Source: RBG-13-68-16 sp041494245 (GTDB lineage: Bacteria; Acidobacteriota; Thermoanaerobaculia; Thermoanaerobaculales; Thermoanaerobaculaceae). Taken from it: a DNA stretch of 64,000 nt. The notes beneath the pieces were generated by a model. The model was not told the DNA's origin. It did not search any database and was given only the letters and a program-made list of their open reading frames with translations. Where the stretch lies: NCBI GenBank assembly GCA_041494245.1, contig JBGQAK010000007.1, positions 1-64,000 on the forward strand, written 5' to 3'. This document shows, in pieces, positions 36,173-45,285 of the stretch. Each line of letters starts with the position of its first letter. The first letter of the stretch is position 1. The translations under genes and the position numbers were made by a program.

Positions 36173-37444
36173 TCAGCGGGGGGAGGTTCTCGGGTATACG
36201 GCGGGGCCGTCCATCAGCCCGATCGTCTCCTCAGTGGCCTCGTCGCGCCAGCGGTTCAGCACCTCGGCGACATCCTCCACCACGGACATCCCCAGCCGCT
36301 CCACCAACTCGGCGGGGAGCTCGGTCTTGGCTGCGACCCGGAATGCGCCGGTCTTCTCCACGAGCCGGAGCGTGGTGTGCCCGTACTGGACGTACCTCTC
36401 CGTCAGGCGGGCGACGATCGCCGCCGCCCTCGGGTCAGCCAGGAAAGGCTCCATGTCCGGGGAGCCGGCGCCCCCGTTGCAGGCTGCGACGAAAAGAACA
36501 TCGGCGTCGGGCGACGCAAACCTGCAGGCGGCGTCGAGCGCCTTGTGCGCCTGGATCAGCGTGTGGTCGGATGGAAAACCGCCCGCGCACACGATCAGTC
36601 TGCGAAACGGGCCGGCTTCCGTCTCAAACCACGCCCGCACCTGGGCGCACGCCTGCGGGTAGGTCACGCGCAGCGGGCCGCCTGCCGACCACGCCGGCGT
36701 GCCGGCGGCGCCGGCCACCAGCAGCAGCGCGAAGTCGGGGGGGTGCAGGCTCGCCGCCGCCGCGATCTCCTCGGCGACCGGGTTGCCCGCCAGCACGCCA
36801 GGCTCGCAGCGAGGGTGGCGTCGCGGCGGATCACTCGCCAGTTCGATGACCTTGCCGTGGTTCGCCTGGGTCTCCTCGTACCCCGCCACGCCGGGGAAGA
36901 CGAGCTTCGGCCCTCCCCCGAATCCCGCGAAGTAGTGGTGCTGCACGGTGGAGACCGCGATCAGGAGGTCCGCCTCAACCGCGGCCCTGTTCAAACGGAC
37001 CGGTTGCCCCGAGGAAAGCGTCCCGACCTCGACCAGCGCCGACGTGTCCCGCGCGTCGTGCTGGAGGGCGCGCACCCCGGCTGGAAGCTCCCCGAGCAGG
37101 CTCCGGAGGGCTTCATCCGCGACCGCGGGGTGGGTGCCGCACGCCACCAACACCGTGACCACCTCCGGGCGGACACCCGCGTGGAGCAGTCGGGCGTGGA
37201 CGGCCGGGAGCACGTCGGGCAGCCAGGCCATGCGCGTCGAATCGGGCACCAGCACGGTGACGCGCCGCCGCCCCCTGGCAAGCTCCGCCAGGGGCGGACC
37301 CTGTGCCGGGCGGTCGAGCGCCTGCTCCACGAGGTGCGCCACAGGCGGCACGTGTCTGGGCGTCGCCGGTCGCAGGTCGCGCACGCGGAGGTGACGCAGG
37401 TCGGCGGTCAGGAGCCCGCGGCCGTAGGGCAGCCGGAGGATCAC
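36173..37444 (-). CDS. larA: LarA-type nickel-dependent racemase/epimerase
   Basis: A 423-residue LarA homologue (DUF2088 plus C-terminal domain). Family motifs are V-P-D-S-T-R near residue 70, A-C-G-T-H-P-A-V (catalytic histidine region), and H-H-Y-F-A-G-F-G-G-G-P-K-L-V-F-P-G, which holds the pincer-cofactor lysine and histidine, followed by Q-A-N-H. LarA proteins use a nickel-pincer nucleotide to racemise lactate or other 2-hydroxy acids. The cofactor-synthesis genes larB, larC and larE are not in the window. The start is GTG at 37444, with a TAGAGT box only six bases ahead, suggesting a leaderless message. Convergent with the methyltransferase. Confidence 0.88.
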   Translation of the reverse strand: MILRLPYGRGLLTADLRHLRVRDLRPATPRHVPPVAHLVEQALDRPAQGPPLAELARGRRRVTVLVPDSTRMAWLPDVLPAVHARLLHAGVRPEVVTVLVACGTHPAVADEALRSLLGELPAGVRALQHDARDTSALVEVGTLSSGQPVRLNRAAVEADLLIAVSTVQHHYFAGFGGGPKLVFPGVAGYEETQANHGKVIELASDPPRRHPRCEPGVLAGNPVAEEIAAAASLHPPDFALLLVAGAAGTPAWSAGGPLRVTYPQACAQVRAWFETEAGPFRRLIVCAGGFPSDHTLIQAHKALDAACRFASPDADVLFVAACNGGAGSPDMEPFLADPRAAAIVARLTERYVQYGHTTLRLVEKTGAFRVAAKTELPAELVERLGMSVVEDVAEVLNRWRDEATEETIGLMDGPAVYPRTSPR

Positions 37445-37553
37445 TCGCCCACTCTACAAAGGCGGGGTTCCGACATCGAGAGGCCCTCCCTGGCCGGCTG
37501 GCTTCGCAAGGCCAACGCAGTCACCGAGCGCAGGAGCCGCGAGAGGGCACCGC

Positions 37554-38666
37554 TCACGACGCAGGCGACGGATCGCAGTCCTCGAGCTTGCCGCTCCTGA
37601 TGCAGTGAATGCGCGGCCGGTTTGTGATGTCGCCGCCCGAGTCGAACGCCAGCTTGCCTGTCACGCCGCGCTTGTCTCCCAGGCTCATCAGGCGCTGCAG
37701 GAGCTGGGTGGGCTCCTCCGGCGGCGGCCCCTGCAGGGCGTACAACGCGGCCAACGCGGCGTCGTAGCCGTAGGCCGCGTAGAGGTCCGGGGTGACGCCG
37801 TTGTTGGCGGCCTTGTAGCGCTTCACGAACGACTTGGTGGGTTCCTGCTGGGAATCGGGGTCATAGCCGACCATCGGCACGAACACCCCCTCCGCGAGCG
37901 CTCCGGCGCGCCGGATCACGTCCGCGGTGACCATCGCAGAGGTCGCGCACACGGTGCCCGGGTACTTCGCGCCGCGGATCACCTCGAGAGCGGCGAGGGT
38001 CTCCTCGGCGTACGCGCAGATGAACACCGCATCCGGCTTCCCCGTCGAGAGCGCCTCGCCGATCGGCTTGTCCCAGTCCGTGGGGCCGATCTGGAGCTTG
38101 TCTGTGACCTTGGCGCCGAGCTTCGTGACCTCGTTGCTGTAGACCGGAAGCATCCCCCCGGAGTACACACCTTCCTGATAGAGGACGAGGATCGTGCGGG
38201 CCTTGCGCTGGCCCACCAGGAAGGTCGCCGCGACGGCGCCCTCGACGTCGTCCGAGGGCACCACGCGGAAGAACAGGTTGCTCGATGCGGCCAAGCCCGG
38301 CTCGCTGGCGGACGGGGAGATGATCACGGCCTTCGCCTTTTCGGCCTCGGGGATCATGAACTTCGCCTCCGCCGAGGTCGCCCCCCCTATGACGATCAGC
38401 GCCCCGGCCTTGAAGAGATCCGAGGTTTCCTTCTGCGCGTACTCGGGGCGCGATGCGGAATCGCGGTATCTCGCCTCGATACCCTTGGGCGACTGCTTCG
38501 CCACCGCGTCGTCGAGCGCCACCTTGATCCCCGATTTCAGTGACGCGCCGTACCCCTTGTTGATGCCGGTCTCGGGGAGCATCACCCCGACGACCAGCTT
38601 CCCGCTCCCGCAACTCACCGAGAGCAGCGCCCCCAGCACGAGCAACCCGACGGCAACACGCCTCAT
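37554..38666 (-). CDS. ABC transporter substrate-binding lipoprotein (branched-chain amino acid type)
   Basis: A 370-residue type I periplasmic binding protein. The N-terminus L-V-L-G-A-L-L-S-V-S-C has a lipobox at Cys19. The mature part begins L-V-V-G-V-M-L-P-E-T-G, followed by G-A-S-L-K-S-G-I-K-V-A-L-D-D-A, G-G-A-T-S-A-E-A-K, and S-P-S-A-S-E-P-G-L, the ligand-loop pattern of Leu/Ile/Val-binding (LivJ) proteins. It ends in D-C-D-P-S-P-A-S. No permease or ATPase genes are adjacent, so the rest of the transporter is elsewhere, or the protein serves as a receptor. Confidence 0.88.
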   Translation of the reverse strand: MRRVAVGLLVLGALLSVSCGSGKLVVGVMLPETGINKGYGASLKSGIKVALDDAVAKQSPKGIEARYRDSASRPEYAQKETSDLFKAGALIVIGGATSAEAKFMIPEAEKAKAVIISPSASEPGLAASSNLFFRVVPSDDVEGAVAATFLVGQRKARTILVLYQEGVYSGGMLPVYSNEVTKLGAKVTDKLQIGPTDWDKPIGEALSTGKPDAVFICAYAEETLAALEVIRGAKYPGTVCATSAMVTADVIRRAGALAEGVFVPMVGYDPDSQQEPTKSFVKRYKAANNGVTPDLYAAYGYDAALAALYALQGPPPEEPTQLLQRLMSLGDKRGVTGKLAFDSGGDITNRPRIHCIRSGKLEDCDPSPAS

Positions 38667-38919
38667 CTGCCACCTCCCGCGGCAGGAAGACCAACGCTCC
38701 TTCGCACTTGTGGGAGATTGTACTCCCTTTTCACGGCCTCCGGTTCCAGATGTCGTGGGATGGCGACCCTTTCGGGTACGGGGTCCCGCCGAGCAGCGGC
38801 TGGCAGAGCGGAACCAGAGGAAGAACCCTGCGGCCGGCCGCTACGAGGGACACCCGCCGCTTCCAGGACCAGGGTATGGCGGCCGGACGCCGGCCGGTCG
38901 TCCCAGCCCCGAGGCGGTG
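38667..38919. other. Intergenic region upstream of the binding-protein gene
   Basis: About 250 bases without a credible gene. It contains a small perfect inverted repeat, GGGAG-attgta-CTCCC (38712-38727), about 45 bases ahead of the lipoprotein start, the only structure noticed. Confidence 0.35.
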
Positions 38920-40899
38920 TCACTTGACCCCGGTTCCGGGTGGGACGTCGGCGTCCACCGAAAGCAGGAACGGCGCTCCCTCGACCGACGCTGCCAGGAG
39001 CATGCCGCGCGATTCGACGCCCATCAGCACCGCGGGCTTGAGGTTGGCCACGACCACAATCTGCCGGCCGACGAGCTTCTCCGGCTCGTACTGCCCGCCG
39101 ATGCCGGCCACGACCTGGCGCAGGCTTCCCTCGCCCAGGTCCACCTCCATGCGTACCAGCTTCTTGGACTTGGGAACCCTCTCGGCGAGCTTGACCCGCC
39201 CCACCACCAGCCTCATGCGGGCAAACTCCTCGATTCCGATCTGCTCCGCCCCCTCCGTCCCCGTGGCCGCGGGTGCCCCGACCGGCCCCTGTGCCGTCTC
39301 GGCCTTCCCGGCCGGAGCCGGGGTCGTCCCTGCAACTGGCTTGCTCTCGTCCACCTTGACCTCCGCGAAGAACGCCTCGATGTCGGCGCGGGGAAACAGA
39401 ACGCCCTCCTCGCCGAGCTTGGTGCCGGTGTGCAGTGCGCCCCATCGCAGCGAATCGGTTCTGGCCGTCGTTCCGGCCATGCCGAGCTGCTCCAGAAGGC
39501 GCGACGCGGTCGCCGGCATGACCGGGCTCACCATCACCGCCGTCAGGCGCAGCGCCTCCAGGCAGTTGTACAGGATCCGCTTCAAGCTCGCTGAATCGGC
39601 ACCCTCGGCCTTGAAGATCGCCCACGGCGCCTTCTCGTTGACGTAACCGTCCACGGCCGTGAGCAGCTCCCAGACGGCCTCGAGGGCCCGCTGGAACTCG
39701 CAGGCGTCCATTGCCTCGAGATAGCGGGAGGCCGCGCCTTCCGCCGCCTCCCGCAGAACGCTCTCGTCGCACGCCTCGCCGGGCGTCATGCCGTCGAAGT
39801 AGCGCCGCGCCATCGCCAGCACCCGCGACGACGCGTTGCCGAGGCCGTTGGCGAGGTCCGAGTTATAGCGCTGGAGAAACCCCTCATCGGAGAAGTTGGC
39901 GTCCTGCCCGAACGTCATCTCGCGCAGCAGAAAGTAGCGCAGGGCGTCGGCGCCGAACCGTTCGAGCAGGGCGTCCGGGCGGACCACGTTGCCGAGCGAC
40001 TTGGACATCTTTCGCTCGTCGCGCAGCCACCACCCGTGGCCGTACACCTGGGCCGGGAGGGGCAGCCCCGCCGACATCAGAAATGCCGGCCAGTACACGC
40101 AGTGGAACCGCAGGATGTCCTTGCCGACCAGGTGCAGGCTGGCCGGCCAGTAGCGCCCGAACAGGCTCTGGTCCCGCGAGCCGAAGCCGAGGGCGGTGAT
40201 GTAGTTTGCGAGGGCGTCCAGCCAGACGTACACGACGTGCTCGGCGTCGCCGGGCCACGGGATCCCCCACTTAAGGGAGACGCGCGAGATCGAAAGGTCC
40301 TTGAGGCCCATCTCCACGAAGCGGACCACCTCGTTGTACCGGGAGGCAGGCCGGATGAACTCGGGGTGCTCGCGGTAGTAGCGCAGCAGCGGCTCCTGGT
40401 ACGCGGAGAGCCTGAAGAAGTAGGACTCCTCCTCCAGCATCTCGACCGGGTGCCCCTGATCGGGGCACCTGCCTTCCACGAGCTGCGTCTCCGGGTAGAA
40501 CGCCTCGCAGCCCGCGCAGTACCAGCCCGAGTAGGAGCCCTTGTAGATGTCGCCCTTCTTCTGCAGCAGCGCAATCAGCGCGTGCACGCCAGCGAGGTGC
40601 CGGGGCTCTGTGGTGCGGATGAAGTCGTCGTGGGTGATCCCGAGGCGCCGCCACAGCTCGTGGTACCGGCTCACGACGCGGTCGGCCAGCTCCTTGGGCG
40701 CCAGCCCCTGCTGCCGAGCGGTCCGGTCCATCTTCTGACCGTGCTCGTCAGTGCCGGTGAGAAAGCGGACGTCGAGACCCCGCATCCGCTTGTAACGCGC
40801 GAGCGTGTCCGCCACAACGGTCGTGTAGATGTGGCCGATGTGCGGCATGTCGTTGACGTAGTAGATCGGCGTCGTGATGTAGAAGGTCTTGGAAGCCAC
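38920..40899 (-). CDS. metG: Methionyl-tRNA synthetase
   Basis: A 659-residue class I synthetase charging tRNA-Met. The first signature region is P-I-Y-Y-V-N-D-M-P-H-I-G-H-I-Y, and the KMSKS loop is D-E-R-K-M-S-K-S-L-G-N. The zinc knuckle is Y-C-A-G-C-E-A-F-Y and R-C-P-D-Q-G-H. After an Ala/Pro-rich linker (near residues 525-550) it carries a C-terminal tRNA-binding (EMAP/OB) domain of about 105 residues, starting F-A-R-M-R-L-V-V-G-R-V and including G-I-G-G-Q-Y-E-P-E. The start is GTG at 40899. TATGCT is a likely -10 about 30 bases upstream. Confidence 0.96.
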   Translation of the reverse strand: MASKTFYITTPIYYVNDMPHIGHIYTTVVADTLARYKRMRGLDVRFLTGTDEHGQKMDRTARQQGLAPKELADRVVSRYHELWRRLGITHDDFIRTTEPRHLAGVHALIALLQKKGDIYKGSYSGWYCAGCEAFYPETQLVEGRCPDQGHPVEMLEEESYFFRLSAYQEPLLRYYREHPEFIRPASRYNEVVRFVEMGLKDLSISRVSLKWGIPWPGDAEHVVYVWLDALANYITALGFGSRDQSLFGRYWPASLHLVGKDILRFHCVYWPAFLMSAGLPLPAQVYGHGWWLRDERKMSKSLGNVVRPDALLERFGADALRYFLLREMTFGQDANFSDEGFLQRYNSDLANGLGNASSRVLAMARRYFDGMTPGEACDESVLREAAEGAASRYLEAMDACEFQRALEAVWELLTAVDGYVNEKAPWAIFKAEGADSASLKRILYNCLEALRLTAVMVSPVMPATASRLLEQLGMAGTTARTDSLRWGALHTGTKLGEEGVLFPRADIEAFFAEVKVDESKPVAGTTPAPAGKAETAQGPVGAPAATGTEGAEQIGIEEFARMRLVVGRVKLAERVPKSKKLVRMEVDLGEGSLRQVVAGIGGQYEPEKLVGRQIVVVANLKPAVLMGVESRGMLLAASVEGAPFLLSVDADVPPGTGVK

Positions 40900-41009
40900 G
40901 GCCGCTCCTTCGCCTTACAGAACGGAGAGCATAGCATCGCCCGCACCGTGCGTACGCCGGTTGCGGCCGCGCATGCGCTAAAAAACCCGGCCAGAGAAGG
41001 GAGTCGACC

Positions 41010-41276
41010 ATGCGCAGAGCGTTCATCCTCGCTGCAGCCGTCGTGGTGCTGGCCCTCATCGTCGGGGCGGTGTTCGCGGCCGCTCCGAAGACCTATCAGG
41101 TCACCGGCCCGGCGCTCTCAGTCAACGACACCACGATCGTCGTGCAGAAGGGCGAAGACAAGTGGGAGATCGCCCGGGACACCGGCACCAAGGTCACCGG
41201 GGACCTCAAGGTGGGCGCCAAGGTGACGATCCAGTACAGGATGATCGCCACCAGCGTCGAGGTGAAGGCGAAGTAG
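41010..41276 (+). CDS. Small secreted protein, 88 aa
   Basis: The first 24 residues (M-R-R-A-F-I-L-A-A-A-V-V-V-L-A-L) are a signal peptide ending A-V-F-A-A-A-P-K. The mature part, about 64 residues, reads Y-Q-V-T-G-P-A-L-S-V-N-D-T-T-I-V-V-Q-K-G, then W-E-I-A-R-D-T and K-V-G-A-K-V-T-I-Q-Y-R-M. It looks like a small all-beta, OB-like (DUF5666-type) barrel. GAAGGGAG is a good ribosome binding site. Similar short proteins are common in GC-rich environmental genomes (recollection, not a search). The function is unknown. Divergent from metG. Confidence 0.75.
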   Translation: MRRAFILAAAVVVLALIVGAVFAAAPKTYQVTGPALSVNDTTIVVQKGEDKWEIARDTGTKVTGDLKVGAKVTIQYRMIATSVEVKAK

Positions 41277-41321
41277 CTCCCTTGCTGAAAAGTGCCGCAG
41301 TGGGGGCGCGGCGACAGCGGG

Positions 41322-42464
41322 TCAGCCGGCGCCGAGCCGGGACTGCAGCGTCTTGAGCCGGATCTCGAGGGTCGTCTTCTCCATCGCGAGGCCAGCTTCC
41401 ATCAGCAACACCTCCAGCCCCTCGATCCGGCCGATGGGATCACGGCTCGGGAGGTTGTCGGCGTAGAGGAGCGCGATGACGTTCCCGTTCACGACCATCG
41501 GGACCACGACGACCTCAGGCGGTTGCATGCCCCCGAGCTGAATCGCCAGGTACTCGTTCCACGTACCGCGCGGCAGCTCGCCCTGGTAGGTTTCGCGCGT
41601 CTCGATCACGCGCGAGAAGATGGAGGGTTCGTCCGCCGGTATCCTGATCAGGCCGACACCCTCGCCGCTCGCACTGGCCTCCTCATCGAGCCCGAGCTGG
41701 GCCATGCCGCGGATCCCGGCCTCCTTCGAAAAGGAGAACAAGACGCAGCGCCGCACCATGCCGGACGCGTAGCGCAGGATCCACAGGGTGAACTCGCCGG
41801 TGAAGGCGGGTGAGCGGAGTTCGTGGAGCACCGATTTGAGCGACGCCAGGCTGGCGTCCTGGTCCCCCTTTTTCGCCGCCTTGCGCCCGCCCCGGGCCTT
41901 CGGGCGCGCGGGTTTCTCCGCCCGTTCCCCACTCTCGGCGGTTTCTTGGAACAGCTGCGCCAGCGCTGCGGCATCGAGTCCCCCGTCCATCACGAGGTCG
42001 CGGACATCCACGCGGACCTCTCCGCCCTCGGCGATCTCAACCGCCTCGAACCGGAAGAAGCCCTTCTCCCAGCCCAAAAGCTCGTTCACCACCTTGACCG
42101 TCTGCTGGCGGAGCACGTCCTCCAGGCTCGCCTGCGAGATCGCCCCCATCTCGACGAGGATGGCCCCGAGGCGCTTCTCGTCGGCGAGCTCGTGCTGCAC
42201 CTCGAGGGCGCGAAGAAGCGTCTTCTCGTCGAGGAGGCCGCGGCACACCAGGATGTTGCCCAGCGTCTCGCGGGCCGAGTTCGAGGCCGCATAGATGACG
42301 CTGCCCTTCCTCACGACGACCAGGCCGTCGCCCGCGGCCGACTTCAGCGTGAGCTTGCCGCTGATCTGCTTCACGGACAGGGTGTGCAGGAGGCCGGAAA
42401 GGGGGGCGTCGTCCAGCTTCCCGGAAACGGTCCGTGGCTGGGAGCTGCCTGTCGTCTGGGTCAC
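41322..42464 (-). CDS. DUF4388 (PATAN) protein with C-terminal GAF-like region
   Basis: The GTG start at 42464 sits nine bases behind AGGAGG and opens the 380-residue protein. Residues about 10-55 (G-K-L-D-D-A-P-L-S-G-L-L-H-T-L-S) match the PATAN/DUF4388 domain linked to two-component and gliding/pilus signalling. The region continues with T-L-G-N-I-L-V-C-R-G-L-L-D-E and L-L-G-W-E-K-G-F-F-R-F-E. A lysine/alanine-rich linker lies around residues 190-205. The last 150 residues resemble a GAF domain (V-V-V-V-P-M-V-V-N-G-N-V-I-A-L-L-Y-A-D-N). It is probably a cytosolic signalling protein; no kinase or receiver gene is adjacent. Confidence 0.85.
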   Translation of the reverse strand: MTQTTGSSQPRTVSGKLDDAPLSGLLHTLSVKQISGKLTLKSAAGDGLVVVRKGSVIYAASNSARETLGNILVCRGLLDEKTLLRALEVQHELADEKRLGAILVEMGAISQASLEDVLRQQTVKVVNELLGWEKGFFRFEAVEIAEGGEVRVDVRDLVMDGGLDAAALAQLFQETAESGERAEKPARPKARGGRKAAKKGDQDASLASLKSVLHELRSPAFTGEFTLWILRYASGMVRRCVLFSFSKEAGIRGMAQLGLDEEASASGEGVGLIRIPADEPSIFSRVIETRETYQGELPRGTWNEYLAIQLGGMQPPEVVVVPMVVNGNVIALLYADNLPSRDPIGRIEGLEVLLMEAGLAMEKTTLEIRLKTLQSRLGAG

Positions 42465-42638
42465 ATCCAGGTGCCTCCTGGGAAGATCACGCCAGGCTCG
42501 AACGGGGCTTCGCGGTCTGCCGGGGCCGACACCACCTCGACTCTTCAGGGTCAGCATACACGTTTTTCTCTGTCAAATCAGCACTTGGGACTCAACACCA
42601 AGATCGAGCAGACCCCCGGGGTCGCACCCCCACGGTAT

Positions 42639-43328
42639 CTAGGGAAACCGAACGACGCCTCCCTGCCGCAGCGAGACGAAGGAGCCGCGGCCGACCACGA
42701 CGTGGTCGAGCACGGCGATATTGAGCAGCCGCCCGACGTCCGCGAGCCGGCGCGTGAGGCTCACGTCGTCGTCGCTCGGGGAGGGATCCCCCGAAGGGTG
42801 CGTGTGCCAGAGGATGAGGCTATGGGCGTTGTCCGTGATCGCGCTGTTGAACACCTCGCTGGGCTCGACGTCTGAGTGGGCACGTGCCCCGCGGTGCAGC
42901 TCGTGCACGCGCAGCAGCCTGTTGCGGGAGTCGAGGGTGAGTGAGCCGAAGACCTCCACCCTCACGGCGCCGTAGCAGCGCGTCAGGTAGTCGGCCACCG
43001 ACTCCGGCCTGTCGAGAACCGCCTGCCCGACGAGGCTCCTCCTGGCGATGCGCCGCCCCAGCTCCATGGCCGCTGCCACCACCGTGCCCTTGGCGGGGCC
43101 AACGCCCTTGCGGTGCATGACCAGCCTGGGGTCGGACAGCGAGAGGTGCTCGAGGCCGCCGCTCTCCGCGAGCCACTCCTCCGCCATCTCCAGGACGCTG
43201 GTGCCGCGCGTCCCGGTGCGCAGCAGCACCGCCAGCAGCTCGGCATCCGAAAGCGCCTCCGGTCCCCTCTCCAGGAGCTTCTCCCGCGGCCGCTCGGAGC
43301 GCGACAGCTCGGAGACCCGAACCATCAC
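42639..43328 (-). CDS. radC: RadC/JAB-domain protein (UPF0758)
   Basis: A 229-residue RadC homologue. An N-terminal helical part (R-P-R-E-K-L-L-E-R-G-P-E-A-L-S-D-A-E-L-L) with a helix-hairpin-helix-like segment (G-V-G-P-A-K) is followed by a JAB1/MPN metalloprotease-like core, H-T-H-P-S-G-D-P-S-P-S-D-D-D, with a matching upstream glutamate region. Its name implies DNA repair, but its actual role is unsettled. The GTG at 43328 overlaps the sirtuin stop by four bases (an ATG lies one codon later), so the two genes are coupled. Confidence 0.92.
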   Translation of the reverse strand: MMVRVSELSRSERPREKLLERGPEALSDAELLAVLLRTGTRGTSVLEMAEEWLAESGGLEHLSLSDPRLVMHRKGVGPAKGTVVAAAMELGRRIARRSLVGQAVLDRPESVADYLTRCYGAVRVEVFGSLTLDSRNRLLRVHELHRGARAHSDVEPSEVFNSAITDNAHSLILWHTHPSGDPSPSDDDVSLTRRLADVGRLLNIAVLDHVVVGRGSFVSLRQGGVVRFP

Positions 43329-44068
43329 ACCCCCGCCAGGCGCGCCTCGACGCGCGGCAGCAGCTCGCCGGCCGGCGCGCGCAGCGCGACGTTTACCAGG
43401 TGTGACTTGGCGCTCGCCTCAGGGTTCACCTCGATCACCTTGGCGCCGGCCTCGACGGCGACCTCGACGAGGCCGGCGGCCGGGTGCACGACGCCGGACG
43501 TCCCAACCACCACCAGCACCTCGCAGCTCTCGACGGCCGCATGCGCGGCCATCACCACGTCACGGGGCAGGAACTCCCCGAACCACACGACGCCGGGCCG
43601 CTCCATCGCGCCGCACCGTGAACACCGCGGAGGGAGCTCCGGCAGAGGCACCGTGCGCTCCTCGCGCTCCCGCCCGCACCCGAGGCAGCGCACCGTCCAG
43701 ATCGAGCCGTGCAGCTCCAGCACGTCTCGCGCGCCCGCGGCCTGGTGCAGGCCATCCACGTTCTGCGTCACGAGGCGGTAGCTCGCGAAGCGGCCCTGCC
43801 ACGCCGCCAGGACGTGGTGGGCGGGGTTGGGCTTCACGGAGGCGAGGTTGCGGCGGCGCTGCTCGTAGAAGTGCCAGACCATCACGGGGTCGGCCGAGAA
43901 ACCCTGCGGGCTCGCGACCTCCTCCACCCTCCGGCCCTCCCAGAGGCTGCCCGCACCTCGAAACGTCGGCACGCCGCTCTCGGCCGACACGCCGGCGCCG
44001 GTCAGGGCGACGACCCGCCTGGCCGAGCGCAAGATCTCGGCGGCCTCCGCGATGGCGGCGTCGTGCAT
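43325..44068 (-). CDS. cobB: NAD-dependent protein deacylase, sirtuin (class III type)
   Basis: A 247-residue Sir2 protein. NAD-binding motifs are A-L-T-G-A-G-V-S-A-E-S-G-V-P-T-F-R-G, T-Q-N-V-D-G-L-H, and the catalytic histidine in L-H-G-S-I-W-T. Zinc is held by C-L-G-C and C-S-R-C. W-H-F-Y-E-Q-R-R-R contains the Tyr and Arg spaced as in SIRT5/CobB-type enzymes that remove succinyl or malonyl groups. It probably acts on acylated lysines of metabolic enzymes in the cytosol. Coupled with radC downstream. Confidence 0.93.
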   Translation of the reverse strand: MHDAAIAEAAEILRSARRVVALTGAGVSAESGVPTFRGAGSLWEGRRVEEVASPQGFSADPVMVWHFYEQRRRNLASVKPNPAHHVLAAWQGRFASYRLVTQNVDGLHQAAGARDVLELHGSIWTVRCLGCGREREERTVPLPELPPRCSRCGAMERPGVVWFGEFLPRDVVMAAHAAVESCEVLVVVGTSGVVHPAAGLVEVAVEAGAKVIEVNPEASAKSHLVNVALRAPAGELLPRVEARLAGV

Positions 44069-44103
44069 CGTGCGATTCTACCCCGCGCGCCGGGCGCGCG
44101 GCG

Positions 44104-45018
44104 TCACTTCCCCAGAAGCAGGACCCAGCCCACGTACGTGGCCACCGAGAGCACCGTGGTCACGAGCACGCAGGAACTTGCGAGGTCGGGGTCGCCACCC
44201 AGCTCCGCCGCAACCGAGTGGCTCGCCACGGCCGTCGGGGCCGCCAGAAGAAGCACGCCGATGGCGATCTCACGCGGCGAGGCGCCGAGCAGCTTCAGGA
44301 GCCACCACCCGGCCGCCGGCATGAGCACGAGCTTGATCACCGAGGCGGCGGCCAGGCTGCGCCACAGGCGCCGCCACTGTCCGACCACGAGCTGCGCGCC
44401 GAGCGCCAGGAGCGCAGCCGGAAAGGCCAGATCGGCAAGCGCGTTCAGGGTCGTCTCGAGCCAGCCCCAGGGGCGCCAGTGCACGATCGCGAGCACGAGG
44501 CTCGCAAGTGCCCCGATCACGATCGGGTTTCCAATCACCCTGAGGACGATGTGCGTGTCCTTCGAGCTCGCCGGCCGGTACCGCTCCAGGGCCGCCACCG
44601 CCAGGAGGTTCATGACCGGGATCAACACGGTCGAGGTCACGGCCGCCAGCCTGAGGCCGTCGTCGCCGTAGAGCGTGAGGATGAGCGGGAAGGTGAAGTA
44701 CACGATATTTGCCCGCATCGCCCCCTGAGCGAGCGCGCCGCGCTGCGGCAGGGGGAGCCGTGCGGTCCGGGCGTACGCCAGGGCCACCGCGGTGGCCGCC
44801 CCGGCGATGACAACGGTCACGAGCATCAGGCGGGGCGAGAACGCGGACTCAAGCGGGGACGTCCCCACCTTGGCGATGAACAGCGCCGGCAGCGCGATGT
44901 AGACCACCAGGCGGTTGAGGCCAGTGGCCGAGGCTTCGTCGAGCAACCCGAACCGGCGCGCGACCACTCCGAGCGCGAGGATCAAGAAGATCGGGACCAG
45001 GCCGGCCAGCATCGTCAT
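44104..45018 (-). CDS. AEC family transporter (auxin efflux carrier type)
   Basis: A 304-residue membrane protein with about ten helices, hydrophobic from the first residues (M-L-A-G-L-V-P-I-F-L-I-L-A-L-G-V). Family landmarks are L-N-R-L-V-V-Y-I-A-L-P-A-L-F, F-P-L-I-L-T-L-Y-G, G-N-P-I-V-I-G-A-L, and A-A-P-T-A-V-A-S-H-S-V-A. AEC proteins transport malonate, malate or other anions, and the substrate here is unknown. It lies upstream of the sirtuin gene on the same strand, with 35 bases between. Confidence 0.88.
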   Translation of the reverse strand: MTMLAGLVPIFLILALGVVARRFGLLDEASATGLNRLVVYIALPALFIAKVGTSPLESAFSPRLMLVTVVIAGAATAVALAYARTARLPLPQRGALAQGAMRANIVYFTFPLILTLYGDDGLRLAAVTSTVLIPVMNLLAVAALERYRPASSKDTHIVLRVIGNPIVIGALASLVLAIVHWRPWGWLETTLNALADLAFPAALLALGAQLVVGQWRRLWRSLAAASVIKLVLMPAAGWWLLKLLGASPREIAIGVLLLAAPTAVASHSVAAELGGDPDLASSCVLVTTVLSVATYVGWVLLLGK

Positions 45019-45061
45019 GGCCGCGGAGTGTAGAGCAGCCCGTGGGGTTTCCCAGCCTTCC

Positions 45062-45090
45062 TTGAGCTTCCACCTGCGGGACCGTATCCT
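45062..45090 (+). promoter_or_regulatory. Promoter of tRNA-Ser
   Basis: TTGAGC (45062-45067), a 17-base spacer and TATCCT (45085-45090). Transcription would start about five bases before the mature tRNA 5' end. Confidence 0.65.
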
Positions 45091-45101
45091 GGGAACGCCG
45101 C

Positions 45102-45189
45102 GGAGGGGTGGCCGAGCGGCCTAAGGCAGCGGTCTTGAAAACCGCCAGGGCGCGAGCCCTCAGGAGTTCGAATCTCCTCCCCTCCGCCA
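45102..45189 (+). tRNA. tRNA-Ser (anticodon UGA)
   Basis: A full class II cloverleaf. The acceptor stem GGAGGGG pairs with CCCCTCC, and the anticodon stem GCGGT/ACCGC encloses loop CTTGAAA, with anticodon TGA at 45136-45138. A long variable arm (AGGGCGCGAGCCCT) follows. The T arm AGGAG-TTCGAAT-CTCCT precedes the G discriminator, and CCA is encoded (45187-45189). The long arm and the UGA anticodon identify tRNA-Ser reading UCA-type codons. Confidence 0.97.
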
Positions 45190-45285
45190 CCCGTTCACCG
45201 GACGCCGCGTCGTTCCCGTGCGGACGCCCGACACGGAGCGCGCCGCGGCCGGCTGCCCTGGACCCCGTGCTAAGGTGAGAACACG